This document shows, one piece after another, positions 17,231 through 28,393 of a DNA stretch of 64,000 bases. Where the stretch lies: positions 3,782,001 to 3,846,000 of the forward strand of contig NZ_JAVDYG010000001.1 in NCBI RefSeq assembly GCF_031458325.1, read 5' to 3'. The notes beneath the pieces are model-generated. The model was not told the origin of the DNA. It saw only the letters and a program-made list of their open reading frames with translations, and ran no database searches. The stretch's first letter is position 1, and each line of letters opens with the position of its first letter. Both the position numbers and the translations under genes were made by a program. This DNA comes from Nocardioides marmoribigeumensis (GTDB taxonomy: Bacteria; Actinomycetota; Actinomycetes; Propionibacteriales; Nocardioidaceae).

Positions 17231-18466
17231 CTGACCGACTCGCTCTCGCTGGCGCAGGCGCGTCGCGTCGCGCTGGCCGCCCAGGGGTTCCTGGACGCGC
17301 CCCACGCCGCCCCGACGATGCGCACGCTGCTGCGCACCCTGGGGCGCACCGGCGTCCTCCAGATCGACTCGGTCAACGTGCTGCAGCGCGCCCACTACAT
17401 GCCGCTGTTCAGCCGGATGGGTCCCTACGACACCTCCCTGCTGACCCGCGCCGCCGAGCAGCGACCCCGTCGACTGGTGGAGTACTGGGCCCACGAGGCG
17501 GCCTACATGCCGGTCGAGCTGTGGCCGTTGATGCAGCACCGCATGGCGACCGCGGAGACCAAGGCGTGGGGCGGTCCTCGCCGCATCGCGCGCGAGCAGC
17601 CGGACCTGGTGCAGTGGGTGCTCGAAGAGGTGCGCGAGCGCGGGCCGGTCAGCGCCCGCGACGTCGAGGGCGACGTCGAGCGCACCACGGACCACTGGGG
17701 CTGGAACTGGTCGGCGGCCAAGCAGGCGCTGGAGTACCTCTTCTTCGCCGGCCGGGTCACGGTCGCCGGGCGGGGCCCCGCCTTCGAGCGGCTGTACGAC
17801 GTCCCCGAGCGCGTGCTGCCCCCCGCGGTGCTCGCCGCCCCCGCCCCGGCGCCGGAGGAGGCGGCTCGGCAGCTGGTCGAGCGGGCGGCCCGCTCCCACG
17901 GGGTGGCCACCGTGCAGTGCCTGCGCGACTACTTCCGCATGGACGTGGCGCCGACCCGGCAGGCCGTGGCCGAGCTGGTCGAGGACGGGACCCTGCTGCC
18001 GGTGCAGGTCGAGGGCTGGCGCCGGCCGGCGTACCTCCACCGCGACGCGCGGCTGCCCCGCCGCGTCGACGCGGCCGCGCTGCTGAGCCCCTTCGACCCG
18101 GTGGTCTGGGAGCGCTCGCGTGCCGAGGCGCTGTTCGGCTTCCGCTACCGCATCGAGATCTACGTGCCGGCGGCCAAGCGCGTCCACGGCTACTACGTCC
18201 TGCCCTTCCTGCTCGGCGACACCCTGGTCGCGCGGGTGGACCTCAAGGCCGACCGGGCCGCGGGAGTCCTGGTCGTGCAGGGGTCCTTCGCCGAGCACGA
18301 CGCCCCGGCGTCCACCGCTGAGGCGCTGGCGGGCGAGCTCGCCGTGCTGGCCGTGTGGCTGGGGCTGGAGCGGGTGGAGGTCCGGCCCCGTGGGGACCTG
18401 GCCGCGAGTCTCGACGCGGCGGTGCGCGCGCTCGGGGGCCGTGGGCCGCTGCAGGTCTGTAGGTAG
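17231..18466 (+). CDS. YcaQ-like winged-helix DNA-binding protein (HTH_42), probable CTG start
   Basis: 411 aa if translated from CTG 17231. The codons before the first ATG (17318) encode LTDSLSLAQARRVALAAQGF, the usual N-terminus of the family, and no ATG, GTG or TTG is in frame between the previous stop and 17318. Downstream: GVLQIDSVNVLQRAHYMPLFSR, a WAHEA motif, and LLSPFDPVVWERSRAEALFGFRYRIEIYVP. Family members such as YcaQ/AlkX and AlkZ unhook DNA crosslinks or remove alkylated bases. QIDSVNV corresponds to the QxD region (QVD in YcaQ, QxQ in AlkZ), but activity here is inferred. The start lies 7 nt after the regulator's stop, suggesting coupling. Confidence 0.82.
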   Translation: MTDSLSLAQARRVALAAQGFLDAPHAAPTMRTLLRTLGRTGVLQIDSVNVLQRAHYMPLFSRMGPYDTSLLTRAAEQRPRRLVEYWAHEAAYMPVELWPLMQHRMATAETKAWGGPRRIAREQPDLVQWVLEEVRERGPVSARDVEGDVERTTDHWGWNWSAAKQALEYLFFAGRVTVAGRGPAFERLYDVPERVLPPAVLAAPAPAPEEAARQLVERAARSHGVATVQCLRDYFRMDVAPTRQAVAELVEDGTLLPVQVEGWRRPAYLHRDARLPRRVDAAALLSPFDPVVWERSRAEALFGFRYRIEIYVPAAKRVHGYYVLPFLLGDTLVARVDLKADRAAGVLVVQGSFAEHDAPASTAEALAGELAVLAVWLGLERVEVRPRGDLAASLDAAVRALGGRGPLQVCR

Positions 18467-18469
18467 AGT
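18464..18469 (+). promoter_or_regulatory. -10 element of a predicted leaderless secA promoter
   Basis: TAGAGT lies 6 nt before GTG 18476 and overlaps the upstream gene's TAG stop. There is no Shine-Dalgarno sequence before secA. Confidence 0.4.
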
Positions 18470-18475
18470 GCAGCC

Positions 18476-21281
<2,806 letters not shown>

Positions 21282-21289
<8 letters not shown>

Positions 21290-21815
21290 GCTCGAGCGCC
21301 GTACACACCCAGCGCTCCTGCTGCCGGTCCAGGCGCAGGGCGAGGGCGCGCGAGCGCCTGCCCTGGCGCAGGTGCACGCTCACCTCGGCGACCGACGGCG
21401 CCGGGCGGCTGACGTGCACGCTGCGCACCTGGGCCAGGGCTGTGGACCGCAGGGGCAGGGCGTCGGCGTCGGTGGTCGCCGCGAGCTGCACCAGGCGCGT
21501 GCGGCGCTCGAGGTCGCGGAAGACCTCGCGGCTGGTCCACCGCACGAGCTGACCGACCGGCCGGTGACCGCCGACCACCTCGACCAGCGCCTGCGCGAAG
21601 CGCACCGTCCACGCGCGCAGCTCGCGGTCCGCGACGTCAGGAGTGCGGCACGCGGGTGGCGCGGTGACGGGTCCCGGGTTGAGGGGGCCGGGCTCGTCGG
21701 GGACGAGGTGGAGGGCCAGGGTGCCCTGCACGACGGGTCGCGCGGGGTCCTGGGGCTCGGGGACGAGGCGGGTGACCACCGGCGCGGGAAGGGCCTGGGG
21801 CCGGGGACGGGTCAT
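21282..21815 (-). CDS. Rv3235-like conserved actinobacterial protein
   Basis: 177 aa from ATG 21815, coupled to the upstream LysM gene by an ATGA overlap. The N-terminal 80 residues are Pro-rich and disordered. The C-terminal domain reads [40 protein letters not shown]..., ending [10 protein letters not shown], the pattern of the small proteins encoded beside secA in actinobacteria (Rv3235). The function is not known. It is convergent with secA, overlapping its last 8 bp. Confidence 0.8.
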
Positions 21816-22585
21816 CGTGCTGCTCCTGCGGGTCGGGTGCGGACGGGGTGCGGGGAGTCGGGGGAGCCGGGGGAGGTCGCCGCGCGCCAGCCGTCCGGGA
21901 CGACGAGCCGGGCGCCGGCGACGAGCACGTCCGGGTCGGGCCCGAGGGTCGCCCGGTTGAGGCGGTGCAGCCGGGGCCACGCGCGAGCGACCTGCCCGTC
22001 GGAGGCCGACGGACCGAGCAGCGTCGCGGTGATGCTCCACAGGCAGTCGCCGGGCCGTGCCGTCACGGTGCGGGGCGCGACCCGGGGGTGCCGGTGGGTC
22101 TCGCGCGGGTGCGCTGCGCGCTCGGGAGCGGCGCCGGTCGGCAGGCCGGGCAGCGGCAGGCCGTCGAGGAGCCCCCAGCCGCGCGGGTGAGCCGGGTGGT
22201 CGGCCACCGGCTGGGCGCCGGGGGTCGTCAGGCAGCCGCCGACCAGGACCACGAGGAGCGAGCGGACGAAGGCCGGGCGCAGGCACGCCCGGGCGGCGCG
22301 CGGCGCCGGACGGGAGGGGTGGCGTCCCAGGTCACGGGCGCAGGCGAGCACGGCGGCGGCGAACCACGCGCCGCAGATCGCCATCCCGGTCCAGGCGGTG
22401 GCCTCGAGGGCCGCGGACACCCGAGCCGGGTCGCCGGGGGCCAGGCCCGCTCCGTGCCCCGGCCCGACCAGCGTCGCCGCGGCGGCGCGGAGGCCGCGGA
22501 CCGAGACGGTGGTGGCGGCCACGGCGAGGCTCTGCAGCGCGCCGGTCGCCAGGACCAGGCGCAGGCCTCGGGAGGTGGGGGACAC
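21812..22585 (-). CDS. Membrane protein with C-terminal LysM domain
   Basis: 257 aa from GTG 22585, preceded by GGAG with a 5-nt gap; an in-frame TTG at 22609 is an alternative. Hydrophobic segments: about residues 8-25, 65-80 (WTGMAICGAWFAAAVLACA) and 110-125 (FVRSLLVVLVGGCL). The C-terminal LysM is RTVTARPGDCLWSIT...WPRLHRLNRATLGPDPDVLVAGARLVVP, expected to bind peptidoglycan or act as a fold-only module. Forms an operon with the Rv3235-like gene, which suggests a shared envelope role. Confidence 0.82.
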   Translation of the reverse strand: MSPTSRGLRLVLATGALQSLAVAATTVSVRGLRAAAATLVGPGHGAGLAPGDPARVSAALEATAWTGMAICGAWFAAAVLACARDLGRHPSRPAPRAARACLRPAFVRSLLVVLVGGCLTTPGAQPVADHPAHPRGWGLLDGLPLPGLPTGAAPERAAHPRETHRHPRVAPRTVTARPGDCLWSITATLLGPSASDGQVARAWPRLHRLNRATLGPDPDVLVAGARLVVPDGWRAATSPGSPDSPHPVRTRPAGAAR

Positions 22586-22630
22586 GGGTGCTCCGATCGG
22601 GTCGAACAAGTCGATGACCAGTCTTAACCC

Positions 22631-22657
22631 GTGTTTGACTGAGTTTGCAAGAGTTTG
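22631..22657. promoter_or_regulatory. Three 10-bp-phased direct repeats in a divergent intergenic region
   Basis: GTGTTTG at 22631, GAGTTTG at 22641 and GAGTTTG at 22651 are spaced exactly one helical turn apart, between the LysM gene and the gene at 22681. The layout suits cooperative head-to-tail binding by a BldC-like regulator, and such a protein is encoded at 23295-23513. The link is inference. Confidence 0.45.
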
Positions 22658-22680
22658 GCCTCGATCTTGTGGAGGACGCG

Positions 22681-23241
22681 GTGGGCTGGCACGGTGGACC
22701 GATGGGCTGGGAAGAGCGACTGCTGGGCGTGCTCGACGACCTCGAGCAGCAGGCCGAGGGGCTGGCGCTGGCGGCGCGCGACGTCGATGTGGCGGAGCTG
22801 GGCCGGGCGGAGTACGCCGAGGTCGACCTGGCGGCGCGTCTGCACGCCTCGGTCGGCCGGGTGGTCCAGCTGGACCTGCCGGGCTGGGGCCGGCGTGAGG
22901 TCGTCCTGGAGCGGGCGGGCCGGGGATGTGCCGTGGTCCGCGAGGCGCGTCCGGGCGCGCAGGCCGCGGTGCTCAACCTCGACCACCTGCGCGGCGCGTC
23001 GGGCCTGGACCCCGGCGCGCGGCCGGAGGAGCTGCGTCGCGTGACCGCCCGGCTCGGGCTCGCCTCGGCGCTGCGCCACCTCGCCGAGGAGGTCGAGCGG
23101 GTCACGGTCGTGCGCACCGACGGCGAGCGTCGCACCGGGGCGCTGGCGAGGCTGGGGGCCGACTTCGTCGAGGTGGTCGGCGAGGCCGGGCACGTCGAGG
23201 TGCTGCCGCTCGCGGTGGTCGTCGCGGTCTCGCCGGCCTGA
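22681..23241 (+). CDS. Conserved actinobacterial hypothetical protein
   Basis: 186 aa from GTG 22681, with GGAGG at 22671-22675. ATG 22702 (MGWEERLLGVLDDLEQQAEGL) is the alternative start and fits better the N-terminus I expect for related proteins. A helical N-terminal half (DLEQQAEGLALAARDVDVAELGRAEYAEVDLAARLHASVGR) is followed by a beta-rich part. The end (RTGALARLGADFVEVVGEAGHVEVLPLAVVVAV) resembles an Sm-like small barrel. Related proteins are found upstream of BldC-like HTH genes in Streptomyces and Nocardioides. Function unknown. Confidence 0.7.
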   Translation: MGWHGGPMGWEERLLGVLDDLEQQAEGLALAARDVDVAELGRAEYAEVDLAARLHASVGRVVQLDLPGWGRREVVLERAGRGCAVVREARPGAQAAVLNLDHLRGASGLDPGARPEELRRVTARLGLASALRHLAEEVERVTVVRTDGERRTGALARLGADFVEVVGEAGHVEVLPLAVVVAVSPA

Positions 23242-23294
23242 GGGGCCAGGGTCGGCCAGGGACGGGCTCGCCGAGCCGGTCGCGTCAGGTCAGG

Positions 23295-23513
23295 TCAGGT
23301 CTTGGTCTGGCCCTTGATCTGGGCCTCGGTCTCGGCGTACATCCGCTGGATGAAGGCCTCGAGCTCGTCGCGCTCGATGCGCCACTGCCCCCGCCCGCCG
23401 ATCTTGAGGGCCCGGATCTCGCCCCGCTGCACCAGCGCGCTGACCTGCGCGAGCGAGGTGTTGAGCACCTCGGCCACGTCGTTGAGCGTGAGGAACCGCG
23501 GACCGTCGGTCAT
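23295..23513 (-). CDS. Small excisionase/BldC-like helix-turn-helix DNA-binding protein
   Basis: 72 aa from ATG 23513. A single MerR-type winged helix: FLTLNDVAEVLNTSLAQVSALVQRGEIRALKIGGRGQWRIERDELEAFIQ. The size and lack of a dimerisation coil match BldC and excisionase family (HTH_17) regulators rather than full MerR proteins. It is chromosomal, not element-borne. It may act on the phased repeats at 22631-22657. The convergent neighbour ends 53 bp away, in a short gap holding a triple AGGTC micro-repeat. Confidence 0.85.
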   Translation of the reverse strand: MTDGPRFLTLNDVAEVLNTSLAQVSALVQRGEIRALKIGGRGQWRIERDELEAFIQRMYAETEAQIKGQTKT

Positions 23514-23611
23514 GGGGCCATCGTGACACCTGGGACCACACGAGGACGGAATTTGCCCCGGCCTGTGGACAACTCTCGTTCGGGTGGTGCCGGAGGGGGT
23601 ATCAAGTCCGC

Positions 23612-24307
23612 GTGACCTCGACAGCTCCTCCCCGGCAGGACGGCCGCACCGACGTGCCAGCCCCGCCGCCGGCAGTCCGGCTGGTGCGCCCCGGCTGGCG
23701 CGACCCGCGCCTCGTGGTGGGCCTCCTGCTGGTCTGCGCCTCGGTCCTGCTGGGCGCCCGCCTGCTCGCCTCGGGTGACGACACGACGCCGGTGTGGGCC
23801 ACCGACGGCCCCGTCGCGGCAGGGGCCGGCCTCACCGCCTCCGACGTGCGTGTGGTGCGCGTGCGCTTCTCCTCCGAGGCCGACGCCGGCCGCTACCTCT
23901 CAGCAGATGCGCCCCTGGGCGCCGGCCTGGTCGCCACCCGCGACCTCGGCGAGGGCGAGCTCGTGCCCGCCGACGCCGTGCGCGCCGGGGGCGGGTCGCT
24001 GCGCCAGCTCCCGCTCACGCTCCCGTCCGGAGCCGTGCCGCCGGCCGTGCGGGTCGGCACCCGCGTCGACGTGTGGGCCGTCCCGCGTGAGGCAGGCGGC
24101 TCCGCGTCGGCCGGCGCACCGGGCGCGTCCGCGACGGCGAGCCGGCTGCTGCTGGAGGACGTCCCGGTGCTGGCCGTCGGCCGCGGGGGAGTCGGCGGCC
24201 CGGAGGCGCTGCAGCAGGTCGTGGTCGGGCTGCCGGCCTCGACCGACGTCGCGCCGGTGGTCGAGGCCCTCGGCAGGGGCACCGCCCTGCTCGTGGGGCG
24301 CCCGTGA
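23612..24307 (+). CDS. SAF-domain protein, CpaB/RcpC-like Tad pilus component
   Basis: 231 aa from GTG 23612. A Pro-rich cytoplasmic start, one TM at about residues 32-52 (LVVGLLLVCASVLLGARLL), then a SAF domain beginning VWATDGPVAAGAGLTASDVRVVRV and containing GAGLVATRDLGEGELVPADAV. It ends in a beta-rich RcpC-like part (GTRVDVWAVPRE, VVVGLPASTDVAPVVEAL). In Tad systems CpaB/RcpC is a periplasmic or cell-wall assembly protein. It is coupled to the CpaE-like gene by a GTGA overlap. It lies about 22 kb from the cpaF-tadBC genes in this window. Confidence 0.8.
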   Translation: MTSTAPPRQDGRTDVPAPPPAVRLVRPGWRDPRLVVGLLLVCASVLLGARLLASGDDTTPVWATDGPVAAGAGLTASDVRVVRVRFSSEADAGRYLSADAPLGAGLVATRDLGEGELVPADAVRAGGGSLRQLPLTLPSGAVPPAVRVGTRVDVWAVPREAGGSASAGAPGASATASRLLLEDVPVLAVGRGGVGGPEALQQVVVGLPASTDVAPVVEALGRGTALLVGRP

Positions 24308-25560
24308 CGGGCGCGGACGGCGCCCGCCTCGGCGTGCTGCTCGCCGGTGACGGCGAGGACTGGGAGCGACCCGCCCTCGACACCCTCCAGGGCACACGCG
24401 ACCTCGTGCTGCTGCGCCGCTGCCTCGACCTGACCGAGCTGCTCGCCACCGCCACCAGTGGCACCGCCCAGGTGGCGGTGGTCGGTCACCGCAGCCACGG
24501 GCTCGACCGCGACGCGGTCGACCGGCTGGCCTCCGCGGGGGTCAGGGTGGTCGTGGTCGTGGCGGACGCCGGCACCAGCGCGTCGTCGTACTCCCAGGAG
24601 TGCGAGCGCCTCGAGCGGCTGGGCGTCGCCTCGGTCCTGCCCGCCGCCGCGGTCGGCGCCGACCTCGCCCGGGTGGTGCGCGAGGCCGTCGTGCACGACG
24701 TGGCAGCCGCCGGCCCGGACCTCCCCGGCCCCGTGCCTCTTCCCGAGGGTGCCGAGGGGCGCCTCGTCGCGGTGTGGGGCGCCCACGGCGCCCCCGGCCG
24801 TACGACGGTCGCGGTCGGCCTGGGCGCGGTGCTGGCGGCGCAGGGCGTGCCGGTGGTGGTCGTCGACGCCGACCCGCACGGCGGCGCGGTGGGCCAGCAC
24901 CTGGGGGTCCTCGACGAGGCGTCGGGACTGCTCGGCGCGGTGCGCCTGGCCAACGCCGGGTCGCTCGACCCGGCTCGTCTGGCCGCGAGTGCCCGCACGG
25001 TGGAGCCGGGGCTGGCGGTGCTCACCGGCCTGCCGCGGGCCGACCGCTGGCAGGAGGTCCGCCCCGGGCCCCTCGGCGACGTCCTCGACGTCACGCGTGC
25101 GCTGGCCGACCTCGTGCTGGTCGACGCGGGCGCCGGCCTCGAGCCACCGCCCGCTCCCGGGCTGCCGGTCCCGCGCACGCGCGAAGCGCTGGTCAGCGGC
25201 GTGCTGGAGGCGGTCGACGAGGTGCTGGTCGTGGCCTCGCCGGACCCCGTGGGCCTGACCCGGCTCGCCCGGTCCCTGGTGGACCTGCGCGCGGTGCGCC
25301 CCGGCGGGCCCTCGGTGGTCGTGGTCAACCGCATGCGGTCCGGGCTGGGCTGGCGCGAGCGCGACGTGACCGACATGGTCGCCCGGCTCTGCCCCGCGGC
25401 GTCGGTCGTGTTCGTGCCCGACGACCCGGCCACCGCCGACAAGGCGCTGGTCGGGGGACGCACCGTGGCGCAGGTCGACCCACGGGGGGCCACGCGCCTG
25501 GGCACCGGGCTGGCCCGGGTGGCGGCCGCCCTGACCGCGGGCGCCGCGCTCAGACGGTGA
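24304..25560 (+). CDS. CpaE-like MinD/ParA-type P-loop ATPase
   Basis: 418 aa from GTG 24304. The N-terminal receiver-like domain (about 1-150) lacks an obvious phospho-Asp. The C-terminal MinD-like ATPase has the deviant Walker A GAHGAPGRTTVAVGLGAVLA with no signature lysine at the usual place, then VVVVDADPHGGAVGQHLG and DLVLVDAGAG. CpaE-type proteins localise Tad pilus machinery or are septum-site-like. The gene is convergent with and overlaps the next by 11 bp. Confidence 0.8.
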   Translation: MTGADGARLGVLLAGDGEDWERPALDTLQGTRDLVLLRRCLDLTELLATATSGTAQVAVVGHRSHGLDRDAVDRLASAGVRVVVVVADAGTSASSYSQECERLERLGVASVLPAAAVGADLARVVREAVVHDVAAAGPDLPGPVPLPEGAEGRLVAVWGAHGAPGRTTVAVGLGAVLAAQGVPVVVVDADPHGGAVGQHLGVLDEASGLLGAVRLANAGSLDPARLAASARTVEPGLAVLTGLPRADRWQEVRPGPLGDVLDVTRALADLVLVDAGAGLEPPPAPGLPVPRTREALVSGVLEAVDEVLVVASPDPVGLTRLARSLVDLRAVRPGGPSVVVVNRMRSGLGWRERDVTDMVARLCPAASVVFVPDDPATADKALVGGRTVAQVDPRGATRLGTGLARVAAALTAGAALRR

Positions 25561-26869
25561 GCAGCAGGTAGAGCCCGCCGACGGTGAAGACCACCATCAC
25601 CACCAGCAGCGGCAGCTGGCCGGTGAGCTGGTGGCGGCGGGGCAGGAGCTTCATCGCCTTGTCGTGCGCCGCCACGACGCCGAGCACGTGGCCACCGACG
25701 ATCGAGACCACCTTGGTGTAGGCCAGCAGCGTCTGGTGCTGCGAGAGCCAGTAGCTCACCTGGAGGTCGGCGGTGCCCAGCAGGTCGGAGCCGTCGCCCA
25801 TCGGGTCGCTGAGGTAGACCAGCGTCTGCTGGCCGTACTCCACCAGCAGCGTGAGGTAGTGGGCGATGACGTAGCCCACGATGATCGGGACCAGTGACGG
25901 GGCGAACCTCAGCGGCAGGTCGCCGCGGTAGCCGTCGCCGGCGGACGGTGCGGCGAGCGTGGCGAGCCCGAACAGCCCGGCGACCAGGAGCCAGAAGCCC
26001 ATCAGCGCCAGGGTGTCGAGCAGGCTCTTGTCGACCCCGAGGTCGGTGGTGACCCGCAGCCAGGCGAGGGACTCCTTGAACGAGTCGAACGCCGTGCTGC
26101 CGAGCAGGATGCCGGTCAGGGCCAGGAGACCGGGCACGGGCCGCAGCCCGTCGAGGTTGGCCAGGGGGGAGCGGACGACCAGCACGCCGTCGGCGCGCCG
26201 CCCGAACACCGAGAGGTGGCCGACGAGCGTCGAGTAGGCCTCGAAGGGGTCGGCGGCCGCGATCCACCGCTGGCCGAAGACCGCGGCGCCCACGAGCACC
26301 ACCGCGAAGTAGACCGCGAACCACAGCTGCACGGGCCCGAGGAAGCTCGAGCGCGGGTAGACCAGCTCGAGCCAGGTGAAGGCGAAGATGCCGAACGCGG
26401 CCGGCCACACGCCGACCCACGGCGGCAGGGTGGCCACGCCCTCGTCGGGGTCGCCGCCGGTCACCCGGGACAGCAGGAGGTGGACGGTCCGCAGCGGGTT
26501 GACCGCGCGGTAGAAGGGTCCGAACAGCAGCGACATCGGCACCAGCCCCACCCACAGCCACACGTAGACCACGCCGAGGGTGGGGTTGATCGCCGAGTCG
26601 GGGCCGAAGTGCGCCGCCCAGATGACGTAGCCGGTGAAGACGAAGCCGAGCAGCCGCAACGCCCAGGAGACCGGGCCTCCGTCGACGGCTCGGGCGAGCG
26701 CGGCCGGGAGGGGGCGGCCCGCGGTCTCACCGTCGAACCGCGGCCGCCGCCACGCCAGCACCAGCACGGCGAACGAGACGGCGAGGGCGGCAGCGCCGCC
26801 GGCCAGGGCGAACGGCAGCGAGATCGGGAGGTCCTGCGCGCCGCCGATGCCGTGCGTGAAGACCTTCAC
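25550..26869 (-). CDS. Polytopic membrane protein of unknown function
   Basis: 439 aa. GTG 26869 is chosen because AGGAG ends 5 nt upstream; GTG 26875 lies inside that site. About 9-10 hydrophobic segments are visible, beginning LPFALAGGAAALAVSFAVLVLAW and ending LPLLVVMVVFTVGGLYLLLTV. Conserved-looking features: YVIWAAHFGPDSAINPTLGVVYVWLWVGLVPMSLLFGPFYRAVNPLRT and DPFEAYSTLVGHLSVFGR. I do not recognise a transporter or enzyme family. Similar proteins occur in actinobacteria as hypothetical membrane proteins. Confidence 0.75.
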   Translation of the reverse strand: MKVFTHGIGGAQDLPISLPFALAGGAAALAVSFAVLVLAWRRPRFDGETAGRPLPAALARAVDGGPVSWALRLLGFVFTGYVIWAAHFGPDSAINPTLGVVYVWLWVGLVPMSLLFGPFYRAVNPLRTVHLLLSRVTGGDPDEGVATLPPWVGVWPAAFGIFAFTWLELVYPRSSFLGPVQLWFAVYFAVVLVGAAVFGQRWIAAADPFEAYSTLVGHLSVFGRRADGVLVVRSPLANLDGLRPVPGLLALTGILLGSTAFDSFKESLAWLRVTTDLGVDKSLLDTLALMGFWLLVAGLFGLATLAAPSAGDGYRGDLPLRFAPSLVPIIVGYVIAHYLTLLVEYGQQTLVYLSDPMGDGSDLLGTADLQVSYWLSQHQTLLAYTKVVSIVGGHVLGVVAAHDKAMKLLPRRHQLTGQLPLLVVMVVFTVGGLYLLLTV

Positions 26870-26957
26870 ACTCACTCCTGGGTGGTCAGCGGTCGTCCGG
26901 GCGTCGATCAGTGAAACAATCCCACGTCAGGCGACGCCGAGCGGAGGAGGGCACGCG

Positions 26958-28373
26958 GTGGAGCGACTGCGCCCGGGGGACGTGGCCCTGCTCGACATCG
27001 AGTCGGGCGGCCCGCCCATGCACGTGGCGACCGTCGAGGTCTTCGAGCCAGGACCCGAGGGCTTCGACCACGCGAGGCTGCTCGCGCTGATCGGTGACCG
27101 GCTGGCCTTCGTGCCGCGCTACCGCCAGCGGCTCCTCCCGGTGCCGGGCGGTCTCGCCGCGCCGGTGTGGGTCGATGACGCCGACTTCGACCTGACCTAC
27201 CACGTGCGCGAGTCCGCCGTGCCCCGACCGGGCACGATGGCCCAGCTCGAGGAGCTGGTCTCCCGCATCATCGCCCGCCCGCTCGACCGCAGCCGACCGC
27301 TGTGGGAGATGTACCTCATCGAGGGGCTCGAGGACGGGCGCGTGGCGATCCTGGCCAAGTCCCACCAGACGCTCGTCGACGGCGTCTCGACGATCGACCT
27401 GGGCCAGGTCATCCTCGACCACGACACCGTGGCGCGCGAGCGCATCCCCGACGACTGGGTGCCCCGCCGCGAGCCGTCCGCGCTGAGCATGCTGGCCGCC
27501 GCGGCCCAGACCCGCGCCGCCGCTCCCGACGTGACCGCGCCCGCCCGGGCCGTCGCCCGGGCCGCGCTGCGGCACAACCCGCTCGCCCTCGGCGTCCGGG
27601 CCGGGCGATCGGCGCCCGAGAGCCCGCTGCAGACCACGCTCTCGCAGCAGCGCCGCTTCCACACGGTGCGCACCGACCTCGACGACTACCGCCAGGTCCG
27701 CCGCTTCCACGGCGCCACGGTCAACGACGTCGTGCTCGCCACCGTCACCGGTGCGCTGCGGTTCTGGCTGATGACGCGTGCGGAGTCGGTGCACAGCAGC
27801 CGGCAGCTCCGCGCGATGGTCCCGATGTCCGTGCTCGACAACGACCTCGAGCCGACCTCGCTCGGCAGCCAGGTCACCGGCACCGTCCTCGCCCTGCCGA
27901 TCGGCGAGTCCAGCCCGGTCGTGCGGCTCCACCAGGTCTCCTACGCCCTCAAGGCCCACAAGGACACCGGCAAGGCGGTCTCCGCGCTGCGGCTGATCGG
28001 GGTCGGCGGGTTCGCGCCCACCACGTTCCACGCCCTCGGTGCCCGGGTCGCGGCCGACTCCCGCGGTCGCGAGTTCAACCTGGTGGTCACCAACGTCCCC
28101 GGACCGCAGTTCCCGCTCTACGCCGCCGGGGCCCGGATGCTCGAGACCTATCCCGCCCAGCCGCTGCTGCCGGACCACGCGATGGCGATCGGCGTGACGT
28201 CGTACGACGGCGGGGTCTACTACGGCATCACCGCCGACCGCGACGCGATCCCCGACGTCGACGTCGTCGGGCAGTGCCTCAGCGAGGCGCTGGCCGAGCT
28301 GGTCGACACCACCTCCGAGACGCGCATGCGGGCACCGCGCGGTCGCACGGCGGACGGCCCCCTCGATGGCTGA
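26958..28373 (+). CDS. Wax ester synthase/diacylglycerol acyltransferase-like protein, altered active site
   Basis: 471 aa from GTG 26958, RBS GGAGGAGGG. The WS/DGAT fold is clear: LRPGDVALLDIESGGPPMHV, RSRPLWEMYLIEGLEDGR, RRFHGATVNDVVLATVTGALR, MVPMSVL, FNLVVTNVPGPQFPLYAAGARM, and the C-terminal TSYDGGVYYGITAD. Where active enzymes have HHxxxDG, this one reads SHQTLVDG (about residue 135), so the second, catalytic histidine is Gln. Acyl transfer from acyl-CoA to fatty alcohol or diacylglycerol may be lost or changed. The next gene starts 20 bp later. Confidence 0.85.
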   Translation: MERLRPGDVALLDIESGGPPMHVATVEVFEPGPEGFDHARLLALIGDRLAFVPRYRQRLLPVPGGLAAPVWVDDADFDLTYHVRESAVPRPGTMAQLEELVSRIIARPLDRSRPLWEMYLIEGLEDGRVAILAKSHQTLVDGVSTIDLGQVILDHDTVARERIPDDWVPRREPSALSMLAAAAQTRAAAPDVTAPARAVARAALRHNPLALGVRAGRSAPESPLQTTLSQQRRFHTVRTDLDDYRQVRRFHGATVNDVVLATVTGALRFWLMTRAESVHSSRQLRAMVPMSVLDNDLEPTSLGSQVTGTVLALPIGESSPVVRLHQVSYALKAHKDTGKAVSALRLIGVGGFAPTTFHALGARVAADSRGREFNLVVTNVPGPQFPLYAAGARMLETYPAQPLLPDHAMAIGVTSYDGGVYYGITADRDAIPDVDVVGQCLSEALAELVDTTSETRMRAPRGRTADGPLDG

Positions 28374-28393
28374 GTCGACCGAGGAGTCCTGAC

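Noticed and set aside
23612-25560. AFP-like/SAF sialic-acid synthase and ParA plasmid partition pair
   Set aside because: The SAF protein has one N-terminal TM and an RcpC-like tail, and the ATPase has a receiver-like N-domain; the pair fits Tad CpaB/CpaE. No parB or parS is near.
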